From CAZQGO01 sp964593065 (lineage in GTDB: Bacteria; Oederibacteriota; JAAXVQ01), in the NCBI GenBank assembly GCA_964593065.1, contig CAZQGO010000004.1, positions 83,602-147,601 on the forward strand: DNA of 64,000 nucleotides, written 5' to 3'. Shown one piece after another: positions 50,747 through 59,586 of the stretch. The notes under the pieces are model-generated. The model searched no databases. It was not told where the DNA came from and was given only the letters and a program-made list of their open reading frames with translations. Position 1 is the stretch's first letter, and each line of letters starts with the position of its first letter. The position numbers and the translations under genes were made by a program.

Positions 50747-52075
50747 TCAATCGCAACCGGGGCCGGGATAGCGCACTGGATTCATGACCAGGCCGGTGAT
50801 GATTTTAGGCAAAAAGTAGGTGGATTTTTGCGGCATGGTTTCCCCGTTTAAAGCCACCCGCCAAATCCTGTCCGGATCGGGCGTCCCCGGCAGCAGGGCG
50901 GCCTGGGCCCGCCCGGCCACGACCTCGCGGTGCGCCAGGCGGAGATCCTTCGTATAGCGGACGCGCCGGGCCTCCTCACCGGCCGGGATGCCCAGTAAAT
51001 GCCTCAACATGAATTGGTCGATGACCACGAGGTCCAATCCCTGCAACCAGCGGGAGGCGTCCGGCATCAGGTCCGCGGTCAAAGCCTGAGGACGGCCTGA
51101 CCGCAAGCGCAGTAAAAAAATCCCCCGTCCGAATCCGCCCAGGCAACCGAGAGTCAGCGGCCCCGGCTTGGCCAGCGCTTGCCGGTGGGCGGCCGCCAGG
51201 CGTTCCAGGCTGGGCATCGCCCGGATTTCGAATATCTGGCTGCATGCCCGGCGCCACCGGGCCCAGGCCGCCGGCGGGATTCCCGACAGCAGGCGGTATA
51301 CCGGCAAAACCGCGAGCCCGGGATCACGGGTCTCGGCGAGGCACATCAACACGGATTCGATCCCGGCGCCGGTTTCACCGCGCCGCCGTTGCCGGTCACG
51401 GTACTGCAAGGCCGTGGAGTAGCGGTGATGACCATCGGCGATCAGCAGGGGTTTCGAGTGGAATCGGGCCTGAAGCTCCCGCAGAAGTTTCGGCTCGGTC
51501 ACGACCCAAAGGCGCTGCCGGTTCCCGGCCCAATCCGAAAAATCCAGCTCCGGACGCCTCCGCGTCTGGGCCTGCAGGAGCCGGGTGATGGCGCGCCGGG
51601 GGTCGCGGTACAAGGCCAATACCGGCGAAAGGTTCACCCCCGTGGCCCGGAGCAACTTCAGGCGGTCGAGTTTGGGACCGCGAAACGTCCGCTCGTGGGG
51701 GTAGATCGGGCCCCGGCCGAACGGCTCCAGCTTCACCCGCCCCAGGAGTCCGGTGAAGGCGCGGCTGCGGCCGGAAGGATCCCGGTACCGCGTCTGCAGC
51801 AAATAAAAACCCGGCCGGGTTTCCCTCCGCAGGATGCCGTGTTCCACCCAGGCGTCCAGGGTGGCGCGCGCCCGCGTGTAGCGGTTGCTCCGCGGGCCGT
51901 CCTGAGGCCGCGTCGTGCCCAGCTCCAGCCGGATGATGTTGGCGGGATGTGCGCGGTAGAATTTTCTCTGCTCGGCGGGCGAAATGATGTCATAGGGGGG
52001 CGTGACCAACCGCGGCAGGCAGGGGGCCAGGTCCGGAGAGTAGCGCAAGCCTCGGAAGGGCAGAACCCGGGCCAT
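50747..52075 (-). CDS. DUF1015 family protein
   Basis: A 442-residue cytoplasmic protein with the DUF1015 signature: VLPFRGLRYSPDLAPCLPRL then TPPYDIISPAEQ at the start, NIIRLELG near residue 50, LLIADGHHRYSTALQYRD near residue 215 and the C-terminal GLDLVVIDQFMLRHLLGI. The family is linked in some clades to serine/phosphoserine metabolism or to ParB/sulfiredoxin-like kinases, but activity is not settled. Its ATG overlaps the stop of the preceding gene by one base (TAATG). Confidence 0.85.
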   Translation of the reverse strand: MARVLPFRGLRYSPDLAPCLPRLVTPPYDIISPAEQRKFYRAHPANIIRLELGTTRPQDGPRSNRYTRARATLDAWVEHGILRRETRPGFYLLQTRYRDPSGRSRAFTGLLGRVKLEPFGRGPIYPHERTFRGPKLDRLKLLRATGVNLSPVLALYRDPRRAITRLLQAQTRRRPELDFSDWAGNRQRLWVVTEPKLLRELQARFHSKPLLIADGHHRYSTALQYRDRQRRRGETGAGIESVLMCLAETRDPGLAVLPVYRLLSGIPPAAWARWRRACSQIFEIRAMPSLERLAAAHRQALAKPGPLTLGCLGGFGRGIFLLRLRSGRPQALTADLMPDASRWLQGLDLVVIDQFMLRHLLGIPAGEEARRVRYTKDLRLAHREVVAGRAQAALLPGTPDPDRIWRVALNGETMPQKSTYFLPKIITGLVMNPVRYPGPGCD

Positions 52076-52560
52076 TATTTCTTCCGCTTGCCCGGTTTGC
52101 GGACCTTGTCCTTCCAGCTCGTGACCGCCACCAATTCCTCGTTGGTATTGCGCAACCGTTGAGACAAAATGGTGATGATCTTGGTCAGAAGCTTGTAGGC
52201 GAGTTCCAGGTTGCGCCCCAGCATTTCGTCCAAACTGGCCTTGGGAATCACCATGCAGCGCGTCTCCTCGGTGGCCAGCACGTTGGCGGAATACGGCAGG
52301 TTGTCGAACAGGGACATTTCCCCGAAGATGGACTGGGGCCCGAGCGAGGTAATCACTTTATCCCGCTTGCCTTCCATTTTCTTGACGACGCGCACCTTGC
52401 CCTTGACGATGACGTGCAGGGCCCCGCCTTTCTTGCCCTCTTCCAGGATCACGGTCCCGGCGGGATAGAGTTTGATTCGGGCCAGCTTGAAGATCTTCTC
52501 CAGGTCGTCGTCCGATAGACTTTCAAAAATATTGATCGTTCTCAGGAGACTGATTTCCAT
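52075..52560 (-). CDS. Cyclic nucleotide-binding-fold protein lacking the phosphate-binding Arg
   Basis: A 161-residue single-domain protein: a CRP-type beta roll (GTVILEEGKKGGALHVIVKG, then SIFGEMSLFDNLPYSANVLA) and a C-terminal helix, with a basic tail KPGKRKK but no DNA-binding helix-turn-helix. The phosphate cassette, usually F-G-E-x-A-L-x-x-x-x-P-R-x-A, has Tyr in place of Arg, so cAMP or cGMP binding is doubtful. ATG at 52560 gives the standard domain; the frame is open further upstream but overlaps pgi. It lies 17 bases after pgi. Confidence 0.85.
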   Translation of the reverse strand: MEISLLRTINIFESLSDDDLEKIFKLARIKLYPAGTVILEEGKKGGALHVIVKGKVRVVKKMEGKRDKVITSLGPQSIFGEMSLFDNLPYSANVLATEETRCMVIPKASLDEMLGRNLELAYKLLTKIITILSQRLRNTNEELVAVTSWKDKVRKPGKRKK

Positions 52561-52577
52561 GGCAGCAACCCCCGTGT

Positions 52578-53996
52578 CTACAGCACGTGCTTGCGCTGGG
52601 TTTTGACCCGGCGCAACATGTCCCGGTATTTTTTCCGGAAGCCCGGCCGCCCCAGCATGGCGCTGATGGCGACCTTTCCCGCCTCCACGCCCGGCTGGTT
52701 GAAGGTGTCGATATTCAGGAGTTCGCCGGCCATGGCGGTCATGACTTCGAAGGTGAAAATGAGCTGGCCCACGTACCGCGGCGTGACCGCGGGAACCCGC
52801 CAGGTGGCGCTGGGCTGCCCGACGCTGGCCAGGGCCAGGGCCGTGGCCGTCTGCTCGGTGTTCAACAGCTCGCCGAAACGGTGGCCGCCCAGATAGGCCA
52901 GGGAATCGAACTCCCGGTACAGGGCGGGAATCCGCGGGTCGGCGGCAAAGGTTTCCACCCGCAGGAAGGTCACGGTTTTGTCGGCGGGACCTTCCATATA
53001 GAGCTGGAGCTGGGAATGCTGGTCCGTGGCGCCGAGAGCCTTCACCGGCGTCGGCCCGACGCGGACCGTTCGCCCCTGCTTGTCGACCCGTTTTCCGAGG
53101 CTCTCGGCCCACAGCTGGCGGTACCAATCCGCGAACTCGCCCAAGGCGTGGGCGTACGGCATGAGAACGGAAAGAGGCCGTCCCTGCCGGTAGCCGGCGA
53201 TCTGAAAAGCGGCGGCGAGGTAGGCGGGGTTGGTCCAAACGTTCTCGCCGGAGGTAAAGCGGTCGGCTTCCCGGGCCCCGGCGATCAACTCGCGGATGGG
53301 GATGCCCGACACCGCGGCCGAAAACAGGCCGACGGCGGAAAGCACCGAGAAGCGCCCCCCGACGTTGGCCGGGACCGGAAAGCTGATATAGCCTTCCCGC
53401 TCCACAATTCGTCGCAGGGTCCCGTGTTCCCGGTCGGTGGTGGCCACAATGTGCCGGTTCAGGTTTTTTGCGCCGACCACGGCCCGGAGCCGCTGGCGCA
53501 GGAGCATGAAGGCGGACATGGTTTCCGCCGTGGAGCCCGACTTGGTGATCACGTTGACCAGGGTCCGGCGCAGGTCCAGGACGTCGAGCAGACCCGCCAG
53601 CTGGGCGGGATCCACGTTGTCGTACACGAAAACGCGGGGTTTGTGGCCGCGGCGGGCGGGAGGCAGCAAATTGTGCAGGGGGTGGTTCAGGGCGCGATGC
53701 AGGGCGATGTTGCCCAGGGCCGAACCGCCGATGCCGAGGACCAGCAGATTTTCGAAGCGGGCGGCGGCGATCCGGGCCACGCCGAGAATTTCGCCGATGG
53801 TTTTTTCATCGCGCGGCAGGTCGGCGAAACCCAGGGTCCCGGCCTCGCGGCGTCGCAACAATTCCCGATGGGCCTGACGCACGGCGGGCGCCAAGCGTTG
53901 GATGGCGGCCCGGGTAATGCCTCCCCGGCCGATGTTCTCCGCCAGCATGAAGTTGTAATCCAGCTGGATGCGGTTGGATCTCTGCCGATTCGCCAT
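52578..53996 (-). CDS. pgi: Glucose-6-phosphate isomerase
   Basis: A 472-residue glycolytic enzyme. The first SIS domain has LLVLGIGGSALGNIALHRAL, the sugar-phosphate site is VITKSGSTAETMSAFMLL, and GGRFSVLSAVGLFSAAVSGI and the catalytic Glu/His segments (ATDQHSQLQLYMEGP) follow. The chain is on the short side, as in many non-proteobacterial forms. ATG at 53996 has GGAAGGGA upstream. It is read from the hisG promoter. Confidence 0.94.
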   Translation of the reverse strand: MANRQRSNRIQLDYNFMLAENIGRGGITRAAIQRLAPAVRQAHRELLRRREAGTLGFADLPRDEKTIGEILGVARIAAARFENLLVLGIGGSALGNIALHRALNHPLHNLLPPARRGHKPRVFVYDNVDPAQLAGLLDVLDLRRTLVNVITKSGSTAETMSAFMLLRQRLRAVVGAKNLNRHIVATTDREHGTLRRIVEREGYISFPVPANVGGRFSVLSAVGLFSAAVSGIPIRELIAGAREADRFTSGENVWTNPAYLAAAFQIAGYRQGRPLSVLMPYAHALGEFADWYRQLWAESLGKRVDKQGRTVRVGPTPVKALGATDQHSQLQLYMEGPADKTVTFLRVETFAADPRIPALYREFDSLAYLGGHRFGELLNTEQTATALALASVGQPSATWRVPAVTPRYVGQLIFTFEVMTAMAGELLNIDTFNQPGVEAGKVAISAMLGRPGFRKKYRDMLRRVKTQRKHVL

Positions 53997-54068
53997 GGTG
54001 CCATCCCTTCCCAGGTTGAAAATGGAGCGGCCACCCCGCCCGTCCCCCGGCGCGGGCAAATGCCGCGG

Positions 54069-54656
54069 TTAAAATACGAACGTCAAACCCGCCAGTCGCA
54101 GGCGAGCCCCTTCCGGCTCCGGAACGGCTCGGGTTTCGTTTTTGGGAGCGGGGGCCAGCTGGTACTGGCTTTGGTCCGGAACACGTCCCGCGCTGCCCAG
54201 GGCCACGGCCAGCGAGCTTCCCAGCGCCAGCCCGATCACGACCCAGGAATCGGCCTGCCGGAATTCCGTGGGAAATTCTCCCTGGACCAAGCCGTCCAGC
54301 GATAACACCGTGAGGTAACTGTACAAGGCCGTAAAGGGCAACGAGACGAAAAAATGAACTTCAAAATCCCGCAGCCAGGAGTTTTCCACGTAACCGGCCT
54401 CGTCCTGCTCCCCGGCTCCGGGCTCGGACGGGGCGGCGTCGCCGGACGGCGCGCCCTCTTCCGTGCCGCGGGCTTCCCCGTTCGGGGACGTGGCCGCCGG
54501 CTCCACCGCTTCGTTTTCGGCGGGTTGCTCGAGCGTCCCGTCTTCGTTGCCAACCGCGGCCTGGGCGGCGAGGGGCGCCGGCAGGCATAGCCAGACCAGG
54601 AAGCAGACAGCGGCCGTGCAGCCGGCCGTTGCCCGGCCGGTGCGAGTCACGTTCAT
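54069..54656 (-). CDS. Exported acidic protein of unknown function
   Basis: A 195-residue protein. The signal peptide runs to about residue 34 (LPAPLAAQAAVG), followed by an acidic Glu/Ala/Pro stretch to residue 90. Two hydrophobic segments follow (FFVSLPFTALYSYLTVLSLD and SWVVIGLALGSSLAVALGSA). The last residue is Phe (LRLAGLTFVF), as in outer-membrane barrel strands, but the protein is too small for a typical barrel. Its ATG overlaps the hisG stop by 4 bases. No family is recognised. Confidence 0.6.
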   Translation of the reverse strand: MNVTRTGRATAGCTAAVCFLVWLCLPAPLAAQAAVGNEDGTLEQPAENEAVEPAATSPNGEARGTEEGAPSGDAAPSEPGAGEQDEAGYVENSWLRDFEVHFFVSLPFTALYSYLTVLSLDGLVQGEFPTEFRQADSWVVIGLALGSSLAVALGSAGRVPDQSQYQLAPAPKNETRAVPEPEGARLRLAGLTFVF

Positions 54657-55522
54657 GGCACCACTTTGTTCAAGGGATATTCGATGATGCCCTGCGCGCC
54701 GGCGAGTTTGAGCTTGGGAATCAGCTCGCGCACCACCTTTTCATCCACCACCGTCTCCACATCGAACCACTCCGGATCGGTCAGTTGCGCGATGGTGGGT
54801 TTCTTCAAAGCCGGCAGCAGGGACAGCAGCCGCCTGAGGTTCTTGTGCTGGACGTTCATTTTCAGGCCCACCTTGACTTCGGCTAAGAGCGCGCCTTTCA
54901 GGAGCAGGCTGAGATCGACGATTTTCTGCCGCAGAGCCGGCCGCTGCCAGGCACGGCGGTTGGCGATCAACACCGTGGTGGAGTGCAGCACGGTATCCAC
55001 GATGCGGAGATTGTTGGCCCGCAGGGAGCTCCCGGTTTCGGTCAACTCCACGATGGCATCGGCCAGGTAGGGGGGCTTGGCTTCCGTGGCGCCCCAGGAG
55101 AATTCGACCTGGGCCTTGACCCGGTGACGCCGCAGATAGTCCTTGACCACGCTGACGAGCTCGGTGGCCACCCGTTTGCCCCGAAGTTGCTTGACCGAGC
55201 GGATGGGCGATTTTTCCGGAACCGCCAGCACCCAGCGCACCGCGCCCAAGCCCTGCTTGGCGTAATTCAATTCGGAAACCACCTGGACCTGCGCGCGGTT
55301 TTCAGCGGTCCAGTCGGCGCCGGTCAGGCCGGCGTCCAGGACTCCAGCCGCCACGTAGCGGGGGATTTCCTGGGCGCGCACGAGCATGACCTGGATTTCC
55401 GGATCGTCGATGCGGGGATAATAGCTGCGGGAACTGGAGGAAATGGCGTATCCGGCCTTGCGCATCAGGTTGAAAGTGGCCTCTTTCAGGCTGCCGGCCG
55501 GCAAGGCTAATTTCAGGATCAC
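54653..55522 (-). CDS. hisG: ATP phosphoribosyltransferase, long form
   Basis: A 289-residue enzyme catalysing the first step of histidine synthesis from ATP and PRPP. ALPAGSLKEATFNLMRKAGY begins the catalytic domain, and VAAGVLDAGLTGADWTAENR and ADAIVELTETGSSLRANNLR form the PRPP site. The C-terminal 75 residues are the allosteric histidine-binding domain, so no HisZ is needed. The start is GTG at 55520-55522 with GGGGTGG upstream; a TTG ten codons earlier is less likely. No other his gene is near. Confidence 0.93.
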   Translation of the reverse strand: MILKLALPAGSLKEATFNLMRKAGYAISSSSRSYYPRIDDPEIQVMLVRAQEIPRYVAAGVLDAGLTGADWTAENRAQVQVVSELNYAKQGLGAVRWVLAVPEKSPIRSVKQLRGKRVATELVSVVKDYLRRHRVKAQVEFSWGATEAKPPYLADAIVELTETGSSLRANNLRIVDTVLHSTTVLIANRRAWQRPALRQKIVDLSLLLKGALLAEVKVGLKMNVQHKNLRRLLSLLPALKKPTIAQLTDPEWFDVETVVDEKVVRELIPKLKLAGAQGIIEYPLNKVVP

Positions 55523-55563
55523 GTGACCACCCCACGGCTGCAAAGTTCGCAAAAAGTTTTCTA

Positions 55564-55593
55564 TTTATAGCATCGCTTTCCCGGTTTTAGCAA
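55564..55593 (-). promoter_or_regulatory. Promoter for the hisG-pgi-rarA operon
   Basis: TTGCTA (55588-55593), 18 bases, TATAAA (55564-55569), with an extended TG one base before the -10 box (TGCTATAAA). Confidence 0.72.
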
Positions 55594-55602
55594 GATTTAT
55601 AT

Positions 55603-55630
55603 TTGACTTTTGAGCGTATGGCGTTATACT
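55603..55630 (+). promoter_or_regulatory. Promoter for the rlmN-PASTA-rpe operon
   Basis: TTGACT (55603-55608), 16 bases, TATACT (55625-55630). It is back to back with the hisG promoter, 9 bases between the two -35 boxes. A start near 55637 rules out the upstream in-frame start of rlmN. Confidence 0.78.
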
Positions 55631-55675
55631 GCCTTTCGTATTTTGCTCGCTCGGAAACAGAGGAACCCGCCAGAC

Positions 55676-56722
55676 GTGCATGCCACCCTGCAAGACATAT
55701 TCGATTTTTCTCCGGCCCGGCTCGGCTCGTGTTTGCGAGCCTGGGGAGAGCCGGATTTCCGCGTGAAACAGGTCATCGCGGCGGCCTGGACACCGGGCCT
55801 GACCAAGTTTAGCCGGGCCACGTCGCTGCCGCAGCGTCTGCGGGAACGCCTGGAGCGGTCTTTCCTGCCGCCCGGACCGCCCGCGCCCAAAAAAACCCTG
55901 GTGGCCGCCGACGGTACGGTGAAGGCTCTGTTCGCCTTCGCCGGCGGAACGGAGGTCGAAAGTGTCGCGATTCCCCAGGAACACCGCTTGACTTTCTGCC
56001 TCTCTTCCCAACACGGATGCGCCCTGGGCTGCCGTTTTTGCGCCACCGGGCGCCTGGGCCTGGTGCGCAACCTCACGGCCGGGGAAATCCTGCAGCAGGT
56101 CAGGGGTTTGATGGCCGTGACCCGGCTCAAGCCCACGAACCTGGTGCTGATGGGCATGGGTGAACCGCTGCAAAACCTCCCCGCCGTGCGCGAGGCCCTG
56201 GCCTTGATTGGGCATCCCCAGGCTCTGAATTGGTCGCCGCGCAAGACCACGATCTCCACCAGCGGCTGGCTGCCGGGCATCGCGGACCTGACCCGGACAC
56301 CGGCGCCTGCAAAATTGGCCCTATCGCTCAACACCCCCCGCGACGACGTGCGCAGCCGCCTCATGCCGGTCAACCGGCGCTTTCCCCTGTCTCGGGTCTT
56401 GGCCGGGCTGCGGGCCTACGCCCGGGCCACCGGCCAAAGCGTGACCCTCGAATACGTCCTGATCCAAGGGATCAATGCTGCCCCGGCCGACGCCCGCCTG
56501 CTGGCGCGTCTGGTAAAAAATCTGCCCGCCAAGGTGAATCTGATTCCCTTGAATCCCGTGCCCCAAGTTGATTACCTGCCCCCCTCCACGGAAGACGCGA
56601 TGGGCTTCCTCCAAATCCTGCGCCGGCAGGGTGTGCCCACGACCCTCAGGCTCTCCCGGGGGCTTGAAATCGCAGCCGCCTGCGGGCAATTGGCCGGCGG
56701 CGCCTTGCGGAGGGCGGCATGA
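55676..56722 (+). CDS. rlmN: Dual-specificity 23S rRNA/tRNA adenine-C2 methyltransferase
   Basis: A 348-residue radical SAM enzyme that methylates A2503 of 23S rRNA and A37 of some tRNAs. The cluster motif is C-x3-C-x2-C in SQHGCALGCRFCATGRLGLV near residue 112, and the second catalytic Cys is in RLSRGLEIAAACGQLAG near the C-terminus. GTG at 55676 (MHATLQDIFDF) is preferred because transcription starts about 40 bases earlier and AGAGGA lies upstream; the TTG at 55610 is inside the promoter. It overlaps the next gene by 4 bases. Confidence 0.95.
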   Translation: MHATLQDIFDFSPARLGSCLRAWGEPDFRVKQVIAAAWTPGLTKFSRATSLPQRLRERLERSFLPPGPPAPKKTLVAADGTVKALFAFAGGTEVESVAIPQEHRLTFCLSSQHGCALGCRFCATGRLGLVRNLTAGEILQQVRGLMAVTRLKPTNLVLMGMGEPLQNLPAVREALALIGHPQALNWSPRKTTISTSGWLPGIADLTRTPAPAKLALSLNTPRDDVRSRLMPVNRRFPLSRVLAGLRAYARATGQSVTLEYVLIQGINAAPADARLLARLVKNLPAKVNLIPLNPVPQVDYLPPSTEDAMGFLQILRRQGVPTTLRLSRGLEIAAACGQLAGGALRRAA

Positions 56723-57684
56723 TCCGCCGGCCGGGCGCGCCGCCCAAGCGCAGTCAATATCTGTTTATTTTAATCACCCTTTCGCTGGTGGCCTTTGTCG
56801 CCAGCACCCTGACCACCACGCGCCTGTTGCGGCGGTCCAAGGTCGTGGAGGTCCCCGACCTCAAGGGGAAAAGCGTGGAAGTGGCCCGCAGCCTTCTGCG
56901 CGTGAAACGCCTGGAATTTGACATCTCCGAGTTCCGCTTCAACCAGCACACGCCCGCGAACCTGATCCTTTCCCAAGACCCCCCCGCGGGGCAGGAAGTC
57001 AAGACCGGCCGGATGGTCAGGGTGGTGGTGTCCCGCGGGTCACAGGAAATCGGCATCCCGGATGTGCGGGGGGGCAGCTTGCGGGATGCCATCGTCCTGC
57101 TGGGCGACAAGGGGTTGAATCCCGGACACATCAGCCGCTACTACACGGAGGAGGCCCCGAAAAATACCGTGCTGGGCCAGTGGCCCCAGGCGGCGGAATC
57201 CATGCAGCAGGGGGGACACGTCAAGCTCTTAGTCTCAGCCGGCCCCCGTCCCGTGAAATGGGTCATGCCCGACTTGCGCGGCTTGAGTCTCGACCCCGTG
57301 ACCCAGCTGGCCAGGCATCTCGGCATCGAACTCCGGAACATACAGAGCCGCCTCGACGACACCCGCCCCACGGGCACGGTCTTGGAGCAGCAACCGGGAC
57401 CCGGGGAGTGCATCAAGAGCGGCGACCAGGCCGCGTTGACCATTTCCCGCCGGTCCGAAGACGACCAGCAGACGGGGCGGTACGTGACCATCCATTACCG
57501 GGTCCCGCCGGGATCCTCGGAAGTGCGCGTGAAATTCGTGGTCCAGGACCTGACGGGACGTCACGAGATCCACAACGCCATGGAGAGGCCCAGCACGGAG
57601 TTGTCACTCGGCCGGACCGTCTACGGGCGGGCCACGGTCACGATCTGGATGAACGGCCAGGTCGTGGAGGAGCGGGAGCTATGA
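56719..57684 (+). CDS. Membrane-anchored PASTA-domain protein without a kinase domain
   Basis: A 321-residue protein with one N-terminal helix (YLFILITLSLVAFVASTLTT, residues 14-33) and three PASTA repeats: VVEVPDLKGKSVEVARSLL, EIGIPDVRGGSLRDAIVLL and WVMPDLRGLSLDPVTQLARH. A beta-rich tail of about 90 residues follows. PASTA domains bind peptidoglycan fragments in Ser/Thr kinases and penicillin-binding proteins, but no catalytic part is present. It overlaps rlmN and rpe by 4 bases each, so all three are co-translated. Its role in wall sensing is inferred. Confidence 0.88.
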   Translation: MIRRPGAPPKRSQYLFILITLSLVAFVASTLTTTRLLRRSKVVEVPDLKGKSVEVARSLLRVKRLEFDISEFRFNQHTPANLILSQDPPAGQEVKTGRMVRVVVSRGSQEIGIPDVRGGSLRDAIVLLGDKGLNPGHISRYYTEEAPKNTVLGQWPQAAESMQQGGHVKLLVSAGPRPVKWVMPDLRGLSLDPVTQLARHLGIELRNIQSRLDDTRPTGTVLEQQPGPGECIKSGDQAALTISRRSEDDQQTGRYVTIHYRVPPGSSEVRVKFVVQDLTGRHEIHNAMERPSTELSLGRTVYGRATVTIWMNGQVVEEREL

Positions 57685-58337
57685 AAATCCACATCGCGCC
57701 TTCTCTATTGGCGGCGGATTTCACGCGGCTGCGGGAGGAAGTACGGGGCGTCGAGCGGGGCGGGGCGGATCGCTTGCATCTCGACGTCATGGACGGCCAT
57801 TTTGTCCCCAACATCACCTTCGGGCCGCCGGTGGTCGCGGCAGTCCGGAAAATCACGCGCCTGATCCTCGACGCCCATCTCATGATCGCGCAGCCGGAAA
57901 AATTTCTCGAAGCGTTCGCCTCCGCCGGCGCGGACATGATTACACTGCACGTGGAGGCCACCCGCGGGTTGCACGGCTTGTTGGAACGCATCCGGGCCAT
58001 GGGATTGAAGGCGGGAATTTCTCTCAAGCCGAAGACGCCGCTGGGCAGGGTTCTGCCCTACCTCCGGCAGGTGGATTTGTTGTTGATCATGACGGTGGAA
58101 CCGGGATTCGGCGGCCAATCGTTCATGCCGGACATGCTCCCCAAGATCCGCGCGGCCCGGAAGGCACTCGACCGGCGGGCGCTGCCCGCGGACATCGCGG
58201 TGGACGGCGGCATCACGCTGCGCACCGCCGGCGAGGCGGTCCGTGCCGGCGCCAACGTCCTGGTCGCGGGCACGGCCATTTTCGGCCAGCCCGGGCCCGC
58301 CCAGATCATCCGCAGGCTGAAAAACCCGCGGCCGTAA
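57681..58337 (+). CDS. rpe: Ribulose-phosphate 3-epimerase
   Basis: A 218-residue TIM-barrel enzyme of the pentose phosphate pathway. IAPSLLAADFTRLREEVRGV begins the barrel, LHLDVMDGHFVPNITFGPPV carries the metal/catalytic Asp and His, LLIMTVEPGFGGQSFMPDML the second site, and IAVDGGITLRTAGEAVRAGA the last Asp. ATG overlaps the PASTA stop by 4 bases with GGGAG upstream. A longer frame through the PASTA gene is a shadow. Confidence 0.96.
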   Translation: MKIHIAPSLLAADFTRLREEVRGVERGGADRLHLDVMDGHFVPNITFGPPVVAAVRKITRLILDAHLMIAQPEKFLEAFASAGADMITLHVEATRGLHGLLERIRAMGLKAGISLKPKTPLGRVLPYLRQVDLLLIMTVEPGFGGQSFMPDMLPKIRAARKALDRRALPADIAVDGGITLRTAGEAVRAGANVLVAGTAIFGQPGPAQIIRRLKNPRP

Positions 58338-58382
58338 ACGCGGTTCCCTCTCCGGCCGCAACACCCATATTCCGATTCTCTG

Positions 58383-59525
58383 TCATAAAATGGCCCCCAC
58401 CTTGACGGCCTGAAAAAACGCCGCCACCATTCCGGGATCAAATTGCCTGCCCTGCTGGCGCTCGATTTCGCGCAGGGCGTGGTCGGGAGACAAGGCCCGC
58501 CGGTAGGGGCGTTCCGAGGTCATGGCGTCGTACGCGTCCGCCACGGCGATCAGGCGCCCCAGCAGCGGAATTTTCTTTCCCGCCAGCCCCTGGGGGTAAC
58601 CCTGGCCGTCGAAGCGTTCGTGATGAGTCAAAATGCCGGTCAGGGTGTTCTTTAATTGCGGAATCTTGCTGATGATCCTGACGCCGATTTGGGGATGCTT
58701 TTGGATCACCGCGTATTCCTCGGGCGTTAAGGAACCGGGTTTGGTGAGAATGGCTTCCGGAATGCCGATTTTACCCACATCGTGGAGCAACGCCGCCAAA
58801 CGGAGCGTTTCCACGATCTGCGGATTCCAGTCGTGCGTTTCGGCCATGCTCAAGGCATAGGCCGTCACGCGTTCGGAATGCCCATGGGTATAGGGATCCT
58901 TGGCTTCGATGGCGGAAACGAAAGCACGCACGGAATTCAGAAAAAGGGCGCGGACCGCCTGGCAGAGCTGGATTCTCTCCAGCCGGGGCTGGATGCCCCG
59001 CGCGGCCCGTTGAAGCCGTTGCAGGTCTTGGGGGGTGAAATCGACGCTCTCGCGGCGATTGCCGATCAGGACCGCGCCGAGTAAATGGTGTCCCGTCAGC
59101 AAGGGATAGTAGCTCAAGGAAAGGAACCCCAGGCGCCGCTCCAGTGAAAATTCCGGCCGGATTCGCAGGATTTCCGCGGGCAGAGTGAAGGGTTCCGTCA
59201 GGCTTTTCCCGGCGGTCTTGAGCTTGCGGGCATGGGGCCACAGCATGCTGGCCAGGGCCGATTCCTGGCACGACACGCCATGCGCCGCGCTGAAACGGTA
59301 GCGGAGGTGCTCTCCGTCCGCGATGAGCAGGGCGCCGATTTCGGCGCGGGCGGCCCGGCACAGGAGGTTGAGCAGGCCGTGCAATTCTTGCTGTTCATGC
59401 AGGAAGTTGAACCAGGCCGGGTACAGGGCAAAACTCTCGGGTTCGAAACGCCCGGGTTCTTGGCCCTCCCCGTTGGGTTCGGGCCAGAATTCCTTCAGGA
59501 CGGCAGACGCGTTCACTTCGGGCAT
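58383..59525 (-). CDS. GAF-like sensor with HD-GYP phosphodiesterase domain
   Basis: A 380-residue predicted cyclic-di-GMP phosphodiesterase. Residues about 25-180 look like a GAF-type sensor. Residues 190-375 are HD-GYP: HGHSERVTAYALSMAETHDW, LLHDVGKIGIPEAIL (the HD pair), LTHHERFDGQGYPQGL (the GYP loop) and VADAYDAMTSERPYRRA. It would hydrolyse c-di-GMP to GMP/pGpG. It converges with rpe (45-base gap with a 7-bp hairpin, no T-run) and follows the hybrid kinase on the same strand. Confidence 0.92.
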   Translation of the reverse strand: MPEVNASAVLKEFWPEPNGEGQEPGRFEPESFALYPAWFNFLHEQQELHGLLNLLCRAARAEIGALLIADGEHLRYRFSAAHGVSCQESALASMLWPHARKLKTAGKSLTEPFTLPAEILRIRPEFSLERRLGFLSLSYYPLLTGHHLLGAVLIGNRRESVDFTPQDLQRLQRAARGIQPRLERIQLCQAVRALFLNSVRAFVSAIEAKDPYTHGHSERVTAYALSMAETHDWNPQIVETLRLAALLHDVGKIGIPEAILTKPGSLTPEEYAVIQKHPQIGVRIISKIPQLKNTLTGILTHHERFDGQGYPQGLAGKKIPLLGRLIAVADAYDAMTSERPYRRALSPDHALREIERQQGRQFDPGMVAAFFQAVKVGAIL

Positions 59526-59586
59526 GCGTGAATGGGTCCCCCTCGAATGGCGATGACAATCCGTGACCGGGTCCGGCCTGCGATCT

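Noticed and set aside
52587..54305. 572-codon plus-strand frame opposite pgi
   Set aside because: Shadow; pgi on the minus strand has full catalytic motifs.
55676..56722. Radical SAM gene as the missing partner of the MEMO-AMMECR1 protein
   Set aside because: Motifs identify it as rlmN, and it is 8 kb away on the other strand.
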